DNA from: Vandiemenella viatica
Lineage: Eukaryota; Arthropoda; Insecta; Orthoptera; Morabidae
Assembly: GCA_031002005.1 (NCBI GenBank)
Contig: CM061921.1
Coordinates: 149,329,283 to 149,393,282 of the forward strand
Reading direction: 5' to 3'
DNA: 64,000 nt
Under the pieces are notes generated by a model. It ran no database searches and was not told the origin of the DNA. It was given only the letters and a program-made list of their open reading frames with translations. This document shows, piece after piece, positions 44,404 to 55,899 of the stretch; the stretch's first letter is position 1, and every line of letters begins with the position of its first letter. The translations under genes and the position numbers were made by a program.

Positions 44404-44692
44404 GGGGGCGTCCATACATCATGTGAGGTGAAGTAGGGGGGAGGGTCCGGCAAAATCTCACCAAAGGGGGGGAGGGGGGGTGCAACGGAAATCTCACGTC
44501 AGGTTTTTTAAATTATTTTGGATTGTAGAGCTAAAAAAAAAAAGGTCCACAAATGACGCAAAAGTGGGAGTGTAGTCTGCTTCGGAAGGTGTGAGACCTG
44601 AGGGGGGGGGGGAGTCTCACGGACCAGATCTCACCAGAGGGGGGGCGTCTGGAAATCCCGAAAAACACTTCACGTAATTTATGGATGCCCCC
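44404..44692. mobile_element. MITE, ~289 bp, TAA-flanked
   Basis: Terminal inverted repeats GGGGGCGTCCATACATCATG (left) and, reversed, GGGGGCATCCATAAATTACG (right). TAA is present at both edges (44401-44403 and 44693-44695). A 3-bp TAA/TTA duplication is typical of PIF/Harbinger elements. The interior is G-rich and non-coding, and it repeats the phrase ATCTCACC. Confidence 0.78.
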
Positions 44693-44775
44693 TAACGCAC
44701 CATCAGTCATGGCGAAATTACACGGAAGCAAGAAATTAAGACACGCGATCATTTCACTTAACGTTCCTTTAATCG

Positions 44776-44850
44776 CGTTATTATCTACATCTACATCTAT
44801 ACTCTGCAATTCACAATTACTGTGGGTGGCAGAGGGTGCTAAGCACCAAT
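44776..44850 (-). repeat. CR1/Jockey-like LINE 3' terminus
   Basis: Only the terminal block is present: TACATCTACATCTATACTCT and TGTGGGTGGCAGAGGGTGCT on the plus strand, with a clean TGTAGA tail. It is 5'-truncated right after the untranslated end. Confidence 0.85.
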
Positions 44851-45212
44851 CCTATTTTAGAGTATTCCAATCCCGAATTATGGAGCATATGAAGTTTAGA
44901 AGCAAATCATATTTACTAACATGGGAAAAATGATCGTTCAAACTGTGCCACTGATGTTTTAACAAGTTATGCAACTATTATCTCCAAGAACACTGCTTCA
45001 TTCTGAAGCGGCAAGAAACAATTAACCTTGTCGAGCAGTGAAAAGTCAAGTAATTTAGTGCGTAGAGAATTCCAATTCGCATTTCACCTAAGTGGTAACA
45101 GAAAATAGCCTTTCAAAAACAGAAAAAAAACTTATTTGGCCGATTAAGCTATACAATTAGCTCCAACGTTTTTATATTATCACCTTGTGTCTTTTGTTTT
45201 GACTGTCAAAGG
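44850..45212. other. No recognised feature
   Basis: AT-rich spacer between the LINE end and the nested SINE pair. Confidence 0.5.
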
Positions 45213-45214
45213 TA

Positions 45215-45662
45215 TTTTTTTTTAATTATGGCTTTACGCCTCGTTGACGTCAAGGTCATTAGAGGCGGGAAAGGACTTGGGGCAAAGAACGGGAAGGAAT
45301 TCGGTCGTGGCTTTTGTGAAGTAACCATCCCGGTATTCGCTTATGGTTTTACGTCTCGTCGACGTCATTAGAGGAGGGACTTACTGGGGACAAGGAACGG
45401 GAAGGAATTCGGCTATGTCTTTTTGATGGAAGCATCCCCGCATTCACCTGGTGTGATTTGGCGAAAGCATGGAAAAATCAAATCTCGATGCCCGGACGGG
45501 GATTCGAACCGCCGTCCTCCCGAATAAGAGGCCAGAGCGCTAACTGCTCACCCACCACTTTCGGTCCGGTATTCGTCTGGAATTATTTGGGAAACCATTA
45601 AAACAACCAACTCTGAATGACCGGTGGAATTCGAACCCGCGTCCCCCCGAATCCGAGGGCAG
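45215..45662 (-). repeat. SINE-1 copy split by another SINE-1 (outer element)
   Basis: The outer reverse copy runs from a T run and ATTATGGCTTTACGCCTCGT to CATCCCGGTATTCG (45339). It resumes at 45576 with TCTGGAATTATTTGGGAAAC and ends after GAATTCGAACCCGCGTCC. The interruption is the inner copy at 45340-45565. Confidence 0.92.
45340..45565 (-). repeat. SINE-1 copy nested inside SINE-1 (inner element)
   Basis: Starts CTTATGGTTTTACGTCTCGT and ends CACCCACCACTTTCGGT. The outer element's CCGGTATTCG is duplicated on both sides (45330-45339 and 45566-45575), giving a 10-bp target duplication. It has no A tail at its 3' end. Confidence 0.95.
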
Positions 45663-45664
45663 CA

Positions 45665-46800
45665 AAGTAACGACAAATATGTCGAACACAATACTTATTT
45701 TAAAACCACATATTCCTTAGTACGGACACGAACAAGTGACCCTTACCATGTGAAGATAGCGCACTAGCGGGAACGACCTGGCAAATAAGAACTGGATGGG
45801 CGTGTGCAGTCATCACCATCTACACACAGGTGGTGTTGGTGCAATACGGAAACACAAACTACATGATAAACACCGCAGTAGCAACACTGCAAAGAGATGT
45901 TTACAGTTTGGCTGGTAGAATCGATATCAGTGCCTGAATGGAAGATAGCTCTGGCACGAATCACAACTACAGTAGTAACTACCACAGTTTATCTGACGAT
46001 AGCAGTCGAATTAAATGTGGCATCATTGGAGTATCGGCTCAGTTGAGACAGTGCAACAGACACAAATGCAGCAGCTGGCGCATATGAATGTTATCTGGTA
46101 TATTGACTCTTTGAACCAGGAGAAATCTTCGAGTGAAGTTAAGTATCCCCTAATACTCCACAAAGGAGGAACTGCGCCAATAATTTAACAGCGTGTGATA
46201 GTCGTGATTAATAACGTTACCAATAACCTATTTACTATTGATTCTGATTTAACTGTGTAGAATTTTACAAGCACTGGAACAATAGACCAAAAGCACTTAT
46301 AGTCGTCATCGAACAAAGATAACATTGTTGGTTAAGAAACATTCTTACAAATTTCGGGACGATGTTCGAAATCAGAGATTTAAAGGCAAGAACCCATGAG
46401 GCATTAATTTGGGAGTATAACTCTCTCAGGCTTTAGTTACCGAAATCATATAATTATTTAAATGCTTCATTTAACTAATTAATTGATGTAAAGCATCGTA
46501 ATTTTCCATGTACCGATCGATACAACTAGATATCCTGTTCACTATTCTCTCTGTTTTTAATATTATTACCAAATAGTACTTCTGAAAACAGTCTAACTTT
46601 TGACTGTAAACTGCCAATACAATTAATCATTAGAATAATGAACATCAATGTTCCCAAAACAGTAATGTTTGGCAATTAACCTGGAGAGTTCTCTTCGTGA
46701 CAATTATTTATAACTTTTATAACAACTCTTTACGGTAAAAGTATAGAATTGCGATACTTTACTGGAAAAAGAGGACAATGTCAGTGAAAACTAATAACAT
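45665..46800. other. No recognised feature
   Basis: AT-rich, with no family recognised. Confidence 0.5.
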
Positions 46801-46802
<2 letters not shown>

Positions 46803-46849
<47 letters not shown>

Positions 46850-46854
46850 AGGTA
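46803..46854. repeat. GA microsatellite
   Basis: About 21 GA units followed by GGGAGGGAGG. Confidence 0.95.
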
Positions 46855-46930
46855 GAAATACAAACAATAGTTTTCAGCTTTTTATGCAGCCTTCGGAATC
46901 ACTGAAAAGGTTTCAGATAATTTATATACA

Positions 46931-48080
46931 CTAGCTGTTCGTACGCGTGGACATAGAATTTTATTGCTAGAATTGGATGGATACAGAAAGATGTAGGTTA
47001 CTTAAAAGATGTCCAAAAAAATACGGAGTAACAATAATATGACGGTCTCATGAAGAGAATCAATTTGCAAAATGTTTAAAACTGGTAAATTAAATTGCGG
47101 TTGGGGTCTTGTCTTCTTTCTTCAGCACGAGCATCAGATTCTTGGGTTCTAAAAACTTTAGCTGCTCGTGCTCTTCTAGAGCTACACCTTAGGTCTCATT
47201 TGCTCCTGCGAGGCGTGTCAAAAAAGAAGACAAAATATACTAATACCAGAAATTTTTGAGCGACACACGATAATAGTCTGGTGCATCGAAAATCTATACC
47301 TATACTATATAATATGTTTTGTCTGTAAACGAAATTTATGAACATACCATACACTAATATACTGCCAGAGAAAGACAGCATGTGTGACCGAAATGACAAT
47401 ACAGACTTACACCATTGCCACCATTCAGTTTGCTTTCAAAATCTAATGACAGAAAACGTTAATTATCCCGAATAAAGAATCTTGTGTTCTTCCTAATGAT
47501 ACGAAGTATTTCCTTGTTATATTTCATCAATATCGGTATAGCCGTTCAGTCGTCCAAACGTAACAGACAGAGTGAGTTACTTTTTCCATTTGTAATTTTG
47601 GTATACCCTAGATTAGTGTAGATCATACACAAACTGACTGCTAGAGAAACAAAGCATAAGTGACAAATGTAGCATAAAAAAAATTAATGGCATATGATAT
47701 TGTTGGATCCCGGAGGATTGTTCAGCCGCCTACGGGACAAAGTTTCGATTTGTTGTGACTGTATCTACAGTACAACGTGGAATCCGAACAACGGTCCAGG
47801 TGTGGCTTATATTATCAACAACACCGACATTTGAACCCAGGACCAGAAAGCAAATGCCTTAACCACTGAACCAACAGCCCGCCATCCGTTATAAAATTAC
47901 GGAGACATACACATGATATGCGTCCGTCTGTCCCCGTTCAGTTAGTGATAAAACATTTTTATACATTAAAAAGTATCATATATCATTCAGAGTGGCAAAT
48001 AGTATTTCCTTGCCAAATTTCATCAAGATCGGATAAGCCACATAGCCCTTGAAACAACAGACAGGGTAATTTTCGCATTT
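46931..48080. repeat. Tandem 1.15-kb repeat, unit A (RTE-like tails)
   Basis: Starts TTCGTACGCGTGGACATAGA. Two stretches, at about 47511-47580 and 47993-48080, read TATTTCCTTG, then ATTTCATCAAGATCGG, then CAGACAG. This resembles the 3' end of RTE-type LINEs and their SINEs in insects. Between them, 47765-47885 contains a reverse tRNA-like block (ATGCCTTAACCACTGAACCA) like SINE family 2. A second copy of the whole unit follows directly. Confidence 0.75.
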
Positions 48081-49385
48081 ATCCGCGACTTCGTACGCGT
48101 GGACTTATAATTTCATTAATTCACCACCACACCACCATCTAGAATTGTATATAGAAAGCTGCAAGTTACGTAAGATTTGTCCCAAACACCGAGTCGGCAT
48201 AATATAACAGGAAAGCCATCACTATGCCACTCTACCGTCGAATGTGTCTCATGAAGAGAATCAATTTCCAACGTGTTTAAAAACAGAAAAATACGAAGGT
48301 GTGAGGAGTTGGGAGGGGGGGGGGGGGTTAACTGTGGGCAGTTTCGATTTCAGCTTTATCTTCTCTTCTTTCTTCAGCATGAGCATCAGATTCTTCGGTT
48401 CTGATAACTTTAGCTGTTCGTGCTCTGCTACCTTAGGTATAGTTTACACCTGCGAGGCATGTCAAAAAAGAAGACGAAATAAACTGATGCCAGAAACTTT
48501 AACGCAGAGAGATAGTAATAGTAGCAGCACACATCAACATCTATAGTAAATAATGAGTTATGTCTGTTAATGAATTTTATTAACAGATCATACACTGCGA
48601 GGGAAGCACAGTCCGAGCGACCGATTTAACATTACAGACTTACACACGTATCCGCCTGTCTGTCACCATTCAGTAAATTATCAAAACTTCACGGCTAAAA
48701 CTGTTCTCTATACCGGAAAAGAGTATCCTGTGTTATTTCTAACGATACAAAGTATTTCCTTGTCAAATTCCATCAATATCAGTATAGCCATTTAGTCGTC
48801 AAAACGTAACAAAATGACAGAACCTTGCTTTCGCATTTATAACATTATTAGTGTACATCACACACAAACTGCCTGTGACAGAAACAAAGCCTAACGGTCC
48901 AGTGTAGCGTAAATAAATTATACGCTTACGGCACTGTTCAGCCGCCTACGATTTGCCACGCATTCCACCCCGGAATTTATGGGACTTACAATTTAACATG
49001 GAATCCTTACGACGGAACTTCCAGGCTGGCTCATATGATGAAAACCAATTCTTAGAAACTTTTGCTCCTAGCGGGATTTGAATAGGAAACCACATGGGGA
49101 ACTTAAGATAGCAAGGACCTTATCCACTGTGCTACCAGCCCACTCTATTCGTAAGTATAAGATGCATACATGCTATGCGTCTGTTTTTCACATTTTAGTT
49201 AGTTTTTCATAATTCCATGAAAATATATATTATCTATTAAAAAAAGTAGTATCTTATCTACTTCCTAAAGGCAAATAGCATCTCCTTGTCAAATTTGAGC
49301 ACGATCGGATTAGCCGTTTAGCCCTGAAAACTTAACAGACAGACAAACAGAGAGACAGAGTTATTTTCGCGTAAGTAGATAAGGA
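48081..49385. repeat. Tandem 1.3-kb repeat, unit B
   Basis: Begins GCGACTTCGTACGCGTGGAC and parallels unit A block by block. Shared pieces are TCATGAAGAGAATCAATTT, GAGCATCAGATTCTT, TGTCAAAAAAGAAGAC, CATCAATATC, TGTTCAGCCGCCTACG and a final AATTTGAGCACGATCGG tail. The tRNA-like block is at about 49075-49140. By eye the units differ at roughly a fifth of positions. Confidence 0.75.
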
Positions 49386-49387
49386 AT

Positions 49388-49503
49388 AAGATTAGGCAAT
49401 AAGACCAGTAGGTTACTAGTCGCTGGCACTCAGGTTCACAGAGAGGTTTGTGAACGGAACCACAGGGGTGATAGAAACTTAATATAAAGTGGCAAAGCTC
49501 TTA
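49388..49503. repeat. Direct repeat, left copy (~115 bp)
   Basis: GCAATAAGACCAGTAGGTTA through CTGGCAC, TTTGTGAACGGAACCACA and AGAAACTTAATAT to GCAAAGCTCTT. It matches 50571-50690 in the same direction, with the DNA element at 49510-50443 between the copies. Confidence 0.85.
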
Positions 49504-49509
49504 ATTTAA

Positions 49510-50443
49510 AGGCGCGTCCACACTAATCCTTATAAAGCTGCGTTTCCACGACGTCTTGTAACGGAGGCGGCACGCCGCACGCTGACGTGTAGGGATGAGC
49601 GCGCGCCGCAGTTTAGCCCTCGCTACCCCGCCAACACCTCCCCACCACGTTGCTTAATATCGTTTGGCACAGAGCACTTTACAGCAACAGAAGGGGTGCA
49701 CACCTCTGCTGCAAACCGATGGCAACAGCGCACTACTACACACGCTTGTGATGTTTGCCGACATGGAGTGGGTAGCTGCGTCTCGTCCCCGCTAGCAGAG
49801 GCGGCCCTGTTCCCATGGCGTGTTGTTGGCTATCCGTCCCGTCCAGGGAGGCCTCCGTTAAGAGACATCGTGGTAACGCAGCTTAACAAGGCCATGTTAC
49901 ATAACATGGCTAGTGTGGAGGTGTCTGATAACCTGTCATATGGCAATTAGTTTTGGTGTTAATTAGGAAGAAATTAATAGAAACATAATGGATCTAGCTG
50001 AGATTTTCAATAAAGATTAAAAGAAAGGAGTCCTCTGCTGCCAAAACCCGCAGTATAAGCGCTAAACGTTCACTTGCTGGAATAGCTCTTCTAAGTGATG
50101 CGTCACTGTTGCTATTTTTCAACCCTATCAAATTGAGAGTAGTCTCAAAAACACTACTCGAGATTGAACTCATCTACATCGTCCATTAATAAATCATTCA
50201 TCAAGTCACTGCATTCATATCTGGCTCCACCTCAGAGTGTGACGTATCCATAACCATCATTTTCGCGGTTGACTTTCTAATATCATTGCTGCAGCTACGG
50301 CAACCAGCAGATCCTCGTCGGTGACGTTTTCTCACCGAGTGCCATTTCTTATGGGGTGCAGTGAATTTTCAGTTGAGCCGTATGGCTCTGCCAGCTGACT
50401 TTGCCATATGACCTCGCCGTATAGAATAGTGTGAACGCGTCCT
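49510..50443. mobile_element. DNA element of ~0.93 kb with short inverted ends
   Basis: Ends AGGCGCGTCCACACTAATCC (left) and, reversed, AGGACGCGTTCACACTATTC (right). TTAA precedes the left end but CTAA spans the right edge, so the target duplication is unclear. The interior has GC-rich stretches but no transposase that I recognise. The superfamily is unassigned. Confidence 0.55.
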
Positions 50444-50570
50444 AAGGCTGCGTCAAAAACTTAATACTATCGTCAATAAAGTATGAGGATATTTGTTTTA
50501 TGCGTGGGCTGGCAGACCCTTGTGTGCAGGAGTCAACCACTGGCGTGAAAGCAGAGTCAACTCCGGCGGG

Positions 50571-50690
50571 ATAAGATTAACCAATAAGACTAGTAGGTTA
50601 CCAGTCGCTGGCACGCAGGGTCGCAGAGAGGCTTGTGAACGGAACCACACGGGTGGTAGAAACTTAATATTAAGCGGTAAAGCTCTCCAT
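50571..50690. repeat. Direct repeat, right copy (~115 bp)
   Basis: Second copy of the 49388 segment. It contains CCAATAAGACTAGTAGGTTA, CTTGTGAACGGAACCACACG and AGAAACTTAATATTAAGCGG. Confidence 0.85.
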
Positions 50691-50865
50691 TTTTTTTACT
50701 GTAGTATGTTTACGCACACGTTAAAGCAACTAAGCAGATATAGTACCGTTTATATTTCACAGTAATTGATGAATGACTTCAAACAAGTATAAATATTGAC
50801 TGTGCAAGTTGGGACCATGCGTCATTCAGTAACTGTTTTGGTGAGACACAGCTTACTTAATGCTT

Positions 50866-51240
50866 AAGGTGTGCTTCCTATGCAGCGTCAGACGCTGGCG
50901 GCTGCCGCGAACGACAGCCGCTGATGGCTGCTGCAATGGAAAGCAACGGGAGCGCTTCCTATGAAGCGGCGGCGACCCGCGTTCTCGGAAACTGCCATTT
51001 GAGCCGCGCGACTGTACCGCTCCCAGAGCAGTATAGACTCAGCCGCTAGCGGAACAGTCGAGATATGTCAGACCGATTATTTACAGCGGGGAGGATGAAA
51101 AATTGGTGAAAATAGAAGGCAAATATCCTTGTATTAATGATGTTTTTTCATCACAGTACAAGAAACCAATCTGTGAACGACAATGTTTGGAAAAAAAATA
51201 GCAGAATTCGTTGATAGATCAGGCAATAAAATTGCAATAT
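50866..51240 (+). pseudogene. Possible PIF/Harbinger remnant with MADF-like N-terminus
   Basis: A GC-rich leader (50880-51060) is followed by a frame from 51091 reading EDEKLVKIEGKYPCINDVFS and SQYKKPICERQC. MADF/MYB-like DNA-binding domains, often the accessory protein of PIF/Harbinger transposons, start with a similar L-I-x-x-V-x-K-Y-P-x-L-Y-D pattern. The expected continuation W-K-K-I-A-E-F appears only in another frame across an 8-A run, so it is frameshifted. No nuclease part was found. Confidence 0.42.
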
Positions 51241-52120
51241 AATCTAAAAAGTTTATTCATATGTTTATTATCATCGTGTCACTTATTAATATATATTTAT
51301 TATTACAGTAGCCCAAAAAAATACAAGCTACTTCCCGTAGTGTAATTACAATATACCATGTAGTCAACTGTAATTAAAACTTCAGTTAGTGGTTATACTT
51401 TATTATTGATTCTAACGGATATAGTAAAACGTAAAATATTCTTGCTGTTCCCACTATTCATATTATTTTTACTCCCATAAAAATTTATTTGTTGTATCTG
51501 CATAGAGACTCAGTTTTTGTTCAGGTATGAAGTAGACTTCGACTAGAACTCAAACTTTGCTCAGGTCGAATTCTGTGATTTATAGGCACGTTCATGAAAA
51601 TATTCTTTCATCACATCTTTATCTGTATAGTTATTAAACTCAATATTAATAATTTCCTGACCACAGATATCAAGTAATATTAGATAGTCACTAAGGTGAA
51701 TGGTTGTTCGGACGGTGCCAAATTTCTCCCTTCAAATATACAGTACACATTACGTAAATAGAATGACAAATAACACTTGTACAGAGAACACCAGTTGGCA
51801 CAAAGATGGCAATACTTACTACATTTCCCTGTGTTAGGATATCCCTTAGTGAGCTGGTAGCCGGTAGGTAACACGTTAGGCCTTAGGGGAAAAAATGTAA
51901 TAATGAAGTATTAGCTATGTTTAGTTATTCATTAAAGACTTACATTCCTTTACTTATAATAAAGGACTTGTATTTATGAAATCAGTATAATGGATACTAG
52001 AGTCTTTCAGAATCCACACCAAAATAATTTTTTAGTATAAAAAACAAACTTATCTCCTTTTTACATTTTCGGCTCGATTTGTAAGCTAAATGATATTATA
52101 TAGCAGTGACTTAAGATAAA
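51241..52120. other. No recognised feature
   Basis: Very AT-rich, with no repeat or coding block seen. Confidence 0.5.
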
Positions 52121-52127
52121 AAAATGT

Positions 52128-53437
52128 ACAATCTGATCAAAATTATCCGGAAATCACAATATAATGTGGGATTGCAGGCTAGATGTCACATATTGTGTTG
52201 TCAGTAGAGAAACAGTAACAGCAGATTGGATCAGTCAGAAGAGCTCAGTGGACTAGTCATCCGAGTAACAAATCCATGAGGGACATTTCAACTCCTCTAA
52301 AGCTGCCCAAGTTGACTGTTGGTGACGTGATTGTGAAATGTAAACGCGAAGGAACAACCACAGCTAAACCAAGATCAGGCAGGCCTGATTTAATGACGGT
52401 AGGGGCCCGACGAGCATTGCGGAGGGTGGTTGTAAAATAACGCAAGAAATCAGTGGAAGGAATCACTCGCGAGTCCCGAAGTGCTACCAGCAGTCCAGCA
52501 GCACAATGGCTGTGCGTCGGGAGTTGAATGGGGTACAGAGGTAGAGCTGCAGCTTATAGGGAAAACATTTTTGTGGTCAATAATAAGCGACGCTTGGGGT
52601 AATTGAAGAGCGATGCCAGTGACCAATGGATGACTGAAAATGAGTGATTTGGAGTGATGTATCACGGTATACCCTGTAGCAATATGATGGAAGAGTTTTT
52701 ATTTGGAAAATGCTTGGAGAACGTTACAGTGAAGTACAGAGGAGGTGGCTTTATGGTATGAGGGTGTTTTTCGTCATTAGGTTGTGGTTTCTTAAAAAAA
52801 CCTAAATGCGGAAGGATATGAACACATTTAAGTCATTGTGTAATGCGCGCGGTAGAAGACCAGTTCGGAGACGATAGTTGTTAGCATTAGTATGGTATGC
52901 ACCCTTCGTAAAGCTGCATCTGTGAGGCAATGGTTCGGGACAATTACATTTTTTAATGGACTGGCCTATCCAAAGATCCGACCTGAACCAAATGGAAAAC
53001 CTTTGGCATGTTGTGTCCAGACCCCAGCGTCCAACATCACTATCTCCTCCAGTTTCAGCCTGTAACATTACGGTGGTTTATTTAGGGCTTTATTTGAGCG
53101 TTTTTGGGCCATACTGGCCCTTTTCAGAGAGTGGCGCAATTGTTTGAGAAGCGCTAGGGAGAAAAAAGTTGCACCATCGGGTGCTTAGTGGAAGAACGGC
53201 ACCTTACCGAGATGTCGGGTGGGGTTGCATATTTGGGGAAGTGGGCTGTTATAGTCCTCGTAATAGTAATAATCTTACAAGCTCTTTAGGAAGAATAGGT
53301 TGCCAATCCTTCACAGACACTGAAACAACTCATTGAAAGTCTCCATAGAAGGGTTGCAGCCTTCATAAAGGCAAAGATTGGACCCATCCCATATTAATGT
53401 CCAATAATAGGGAACTTGACACTTGTAAAGTCTAATT
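52128..53437 (+). mobile_element. Tc1-like DNA transposon, second family, inactive
   Basis: The left end ATCTGATCAAAATTATCCGG resembles the TIR of a Tc1-like family whose ends read ATC(A)GATCAAAAGTATCCGG. The right end (about 53390-53437, with CATATTAATGTCCAATAATA) has lost most of its match. The plus strand between them holds a broken transposase gene. The TIR and protein differ from the element at 2.1 kb. Confidence 0.7.
52255..53350 (+). pseudogene. Tc1-like transposase pseudogene (second family)
   Basis: Plus-strand blocks in family order. The paired-type DNA-binding region reads TVGDVIVKCKREGTTTAKPR (about 52318-52377). DGRVFIWKMLGERYSE (about 52688-52735) follows, then MDWPIQRSDLNQMENLWHV (52956-53012), the W-P-x-Q-S-P-D-L-N-P-I-E-N-L-W block with the last catalytic acid. 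Pro is replaced by Gln after Leu-Asn. The DNAP/H block near the second Asp is not readable. Several frame changes and stops separate the blocks. Confidence 0.78.
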
Positions 53438-53439
53438 GC

Positions 53440-54228
53440 AGATTCAGATAGGTGTGAGATAGTGTGTTCCTGCTACTTCTGTAAGGTGTTTAAATTAATC
53501 CCCGCAGACGAATGTAGTTCTGAAATACCTTTTGGACCTAAGCTATATTCTTGTCAGCAAGTTATCTGAACTGAAATTCATACGGGACAACCTTTTACAT
53601 CTTATATCTGAATTATTCTGTCCGAGTTTTCGGTAAAAGCCGATAATTTTTTTTTTACAGGAACCCACCACGTAAACGTGTAGATAGTAGATGCTCAGGG
53701 AAAGAAAAAATTTGAAGAGGAATCATTAAAATTAAAAAAAATATCGTTTATCTGAGTGAAGAAACATTATTTTTGTTTCCAAACAACCGTCCTCCTTTCT
53801 GCGTGTATAAAATGTTTTGGAACGGTGCCACTCACCAAACTGTTGCCTAGGCCAAGTTTTATTTGGGAACCGACGATCGATCTATGGCGACACCGGAAAA
53901 CCCGAAAATTTTGGAACAAACATTGGTAATGAAAAGAGGATGGTAACACGGTTAACTGAGTAAGAACGTTTGACCGGAAACAGTGGGAATATCCAGGTAG
54001 CTTACCAGTGATATAAATCCTCCTCGCTCCGATCCAACCTTATCAGAAAATATCTGCCACTTACGATAGTACTGTGCTTACAATATTGTGAAACAAGTCA
54101 CAGGAGAATCGTTTTGCATAGCAGTATACGCTGGACGACCGAAAAGATTTCAAGAAATAATTTTAGTTCATTATTATACGCCGTACACACCGCGAACCTA
54201 GAAAAAGTATGATGCATTTAATTTTCAA
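53440..54228. other. No clear feature
   Basis: Possibly the decayed upstream part of the LINE that follows, but no domain is readable. Confidence 0.35.
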
Positions 54229-54229
54229 G

Positions 54230-55690
54230 AATGGAGTTTGAAGAGACTCTAGTAAGTTCAAACCCATATATCTAACAGCTATTTGCAGTAGAGTTTTGGA
54301 ACAAGTAATATGCTCGATCCACATGAAGTTTCCAGAGGGAAACAATTTGCTTATACCGAACCAAAACGTATTTCGGAAAAGCAGATTATATGAAACACGG
54401 CTGGCCCTTGCAGGACCGCAATTTTTAGGGATTTTCAGATAGCTTTTGATACTGTACCATACAACAACGTTCTAGCGAAGATTCGATCATACGGTATGTC
54501 GGAACAGATTTGTGAATGATACGATGTTTTCTAACGGATCGGTTGCCGTATGTCGTCATTGACGGAGAAGCCTGTACTAATCATCAAGAATTCCACTATA
54601 CGATTCCTAATTTTTGTAAACGATCTTGGAGATAACGTTAATAGCAGTTTGAGATTGTTCACTGGTGACTCAGTCATCTACAGGAAAGCAGTAATTGTGT
54701 TGTTTGCTTAATATTTCAGCGTTATGCAGACATTATTTCGGCATTGTTTGATCAATGGCGACTTAAACTAAACTGCAAAAAGTTTAAGGAAATATGCATA
54801 CCTAACAAAATGAATCCGTCTTTCCATAAGTGCAAAGTAAATTGTTTCTGATATAGTTGATTCCCAGAAGTATTTGTGCGTAATAGCACAAAAAAACATA
54901 AAATTGGACCTGCACCTAACTTCGGTCGCAGGTAGTACTAATTCTAGACTGCGATGCATAGGTGGAATTTTGAAGAATTATTAACGCACATACCAAAGAA
55001 ATAGCGCACAAAACTCTCGTGCTACTATTGTGCCGTTTAGGATCCCTATCACTTTTTTTTTTTTTGCTTACTGTTTTACGCCTCGTCGACGTCGAGGTCA
55101 TTAGAGGCGGTAAGGGACGGGGGGCAAAGAACGGGAAGGAATTCGGCATGGTTTTTTAAAGGCAACATCCCGGCATGCGCCTGGAGTGATTTGGGGAAAC
55201 CATTAAAAACCCAAATCTGGATGACCGAACGGGGATTCGTACCCACGTCCTCCCGAATACGAGGCCAGAAAGTTAACCATTCACCCACCACGTTAGGTGA
55301 ATTCGTATCGCAAGGGACTGATTGGCACTAAATAGTAAGAACAGAGAAGAGCCACTCGATTCATGACTGTTTGTCATAGTCCCTAAGGAAGAGTCACAAA
55401 AGATTCGGCTGGGATTGTCTGGTAGACTGATGACGCAGATTCCATTTGAATCCACTTGCAAACATATGAATATCACATTTCATTTACAAGTGTGCCGCAA
55501 TATTTCGTCCATCGACATATGTGGGGCGCAATGGCAGGAGAGATAATATTAGAAAATTAGTTGCCTTACTTAAGCTCATATGAATTGTGGTATTCGGAAT
55601 TTGAATGCGTATAGTAGAAATTAATTTTTATGTAAAGCACCCTCTGCCACCCACAATTTTGTGAATTGCAGAGTATAAATTTAAAAATTT
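54230..55690 (+). pseudogene. CR1/Jockey-like LINE, RT to 3' end, interrupted by a SINE
   Basis: Plus-strand remnant of a non-LTR retrotransposon. Domain order is kept: FKPISLTAICSRVLEQVI (near 54260), FQIAFDTVPYNNVLAKIRSY (near 54440), and FLIFVNDLGDNVNSSLRLF followed by TGDSV in place of the FADD catalytic motif (near 54610). LDLHLTSVAGSTNSRLR (near 54905) and a decayed VQRRA-type region (near 55340) come next. The terminal block GCACCCTCTGCCACCCACAA ends it at 55640-55665. The loss of the catalytic Ala-Asp-Asp and multiple stops make it dead. The SINE at 55051-55297 splits it. Confidence 0.85.
55051..55297 (-). repeat. SINE-1 copy (subfamily A) inside a LINE remnant
   Basis: Full-length reverse copy from its T run and TTTTACGCCTCGTCGACGTC to CACCCACCACGTTAGG. 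It separates LINE blocks that are collinear on both sides. Confidence 0.93.
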
Positions 55691-55899
55691 ATTGTGACTG
55701 GACGATGCTGCAAGCACTTCAGAGAGTGGACTTGCGATCTCACCACACAAAGCTGTAGTTGTATTCACAAGGATACGAAAACAAACCGTTCGACCGAGAC
55801 CATACACATTATCCACTGAAGCTTCACCTAAATTTCCAGGGCTCTATCTGGACTTCAAATTAATATACAGGCAACGCAAAACATAGATTAAGTTGTAAA

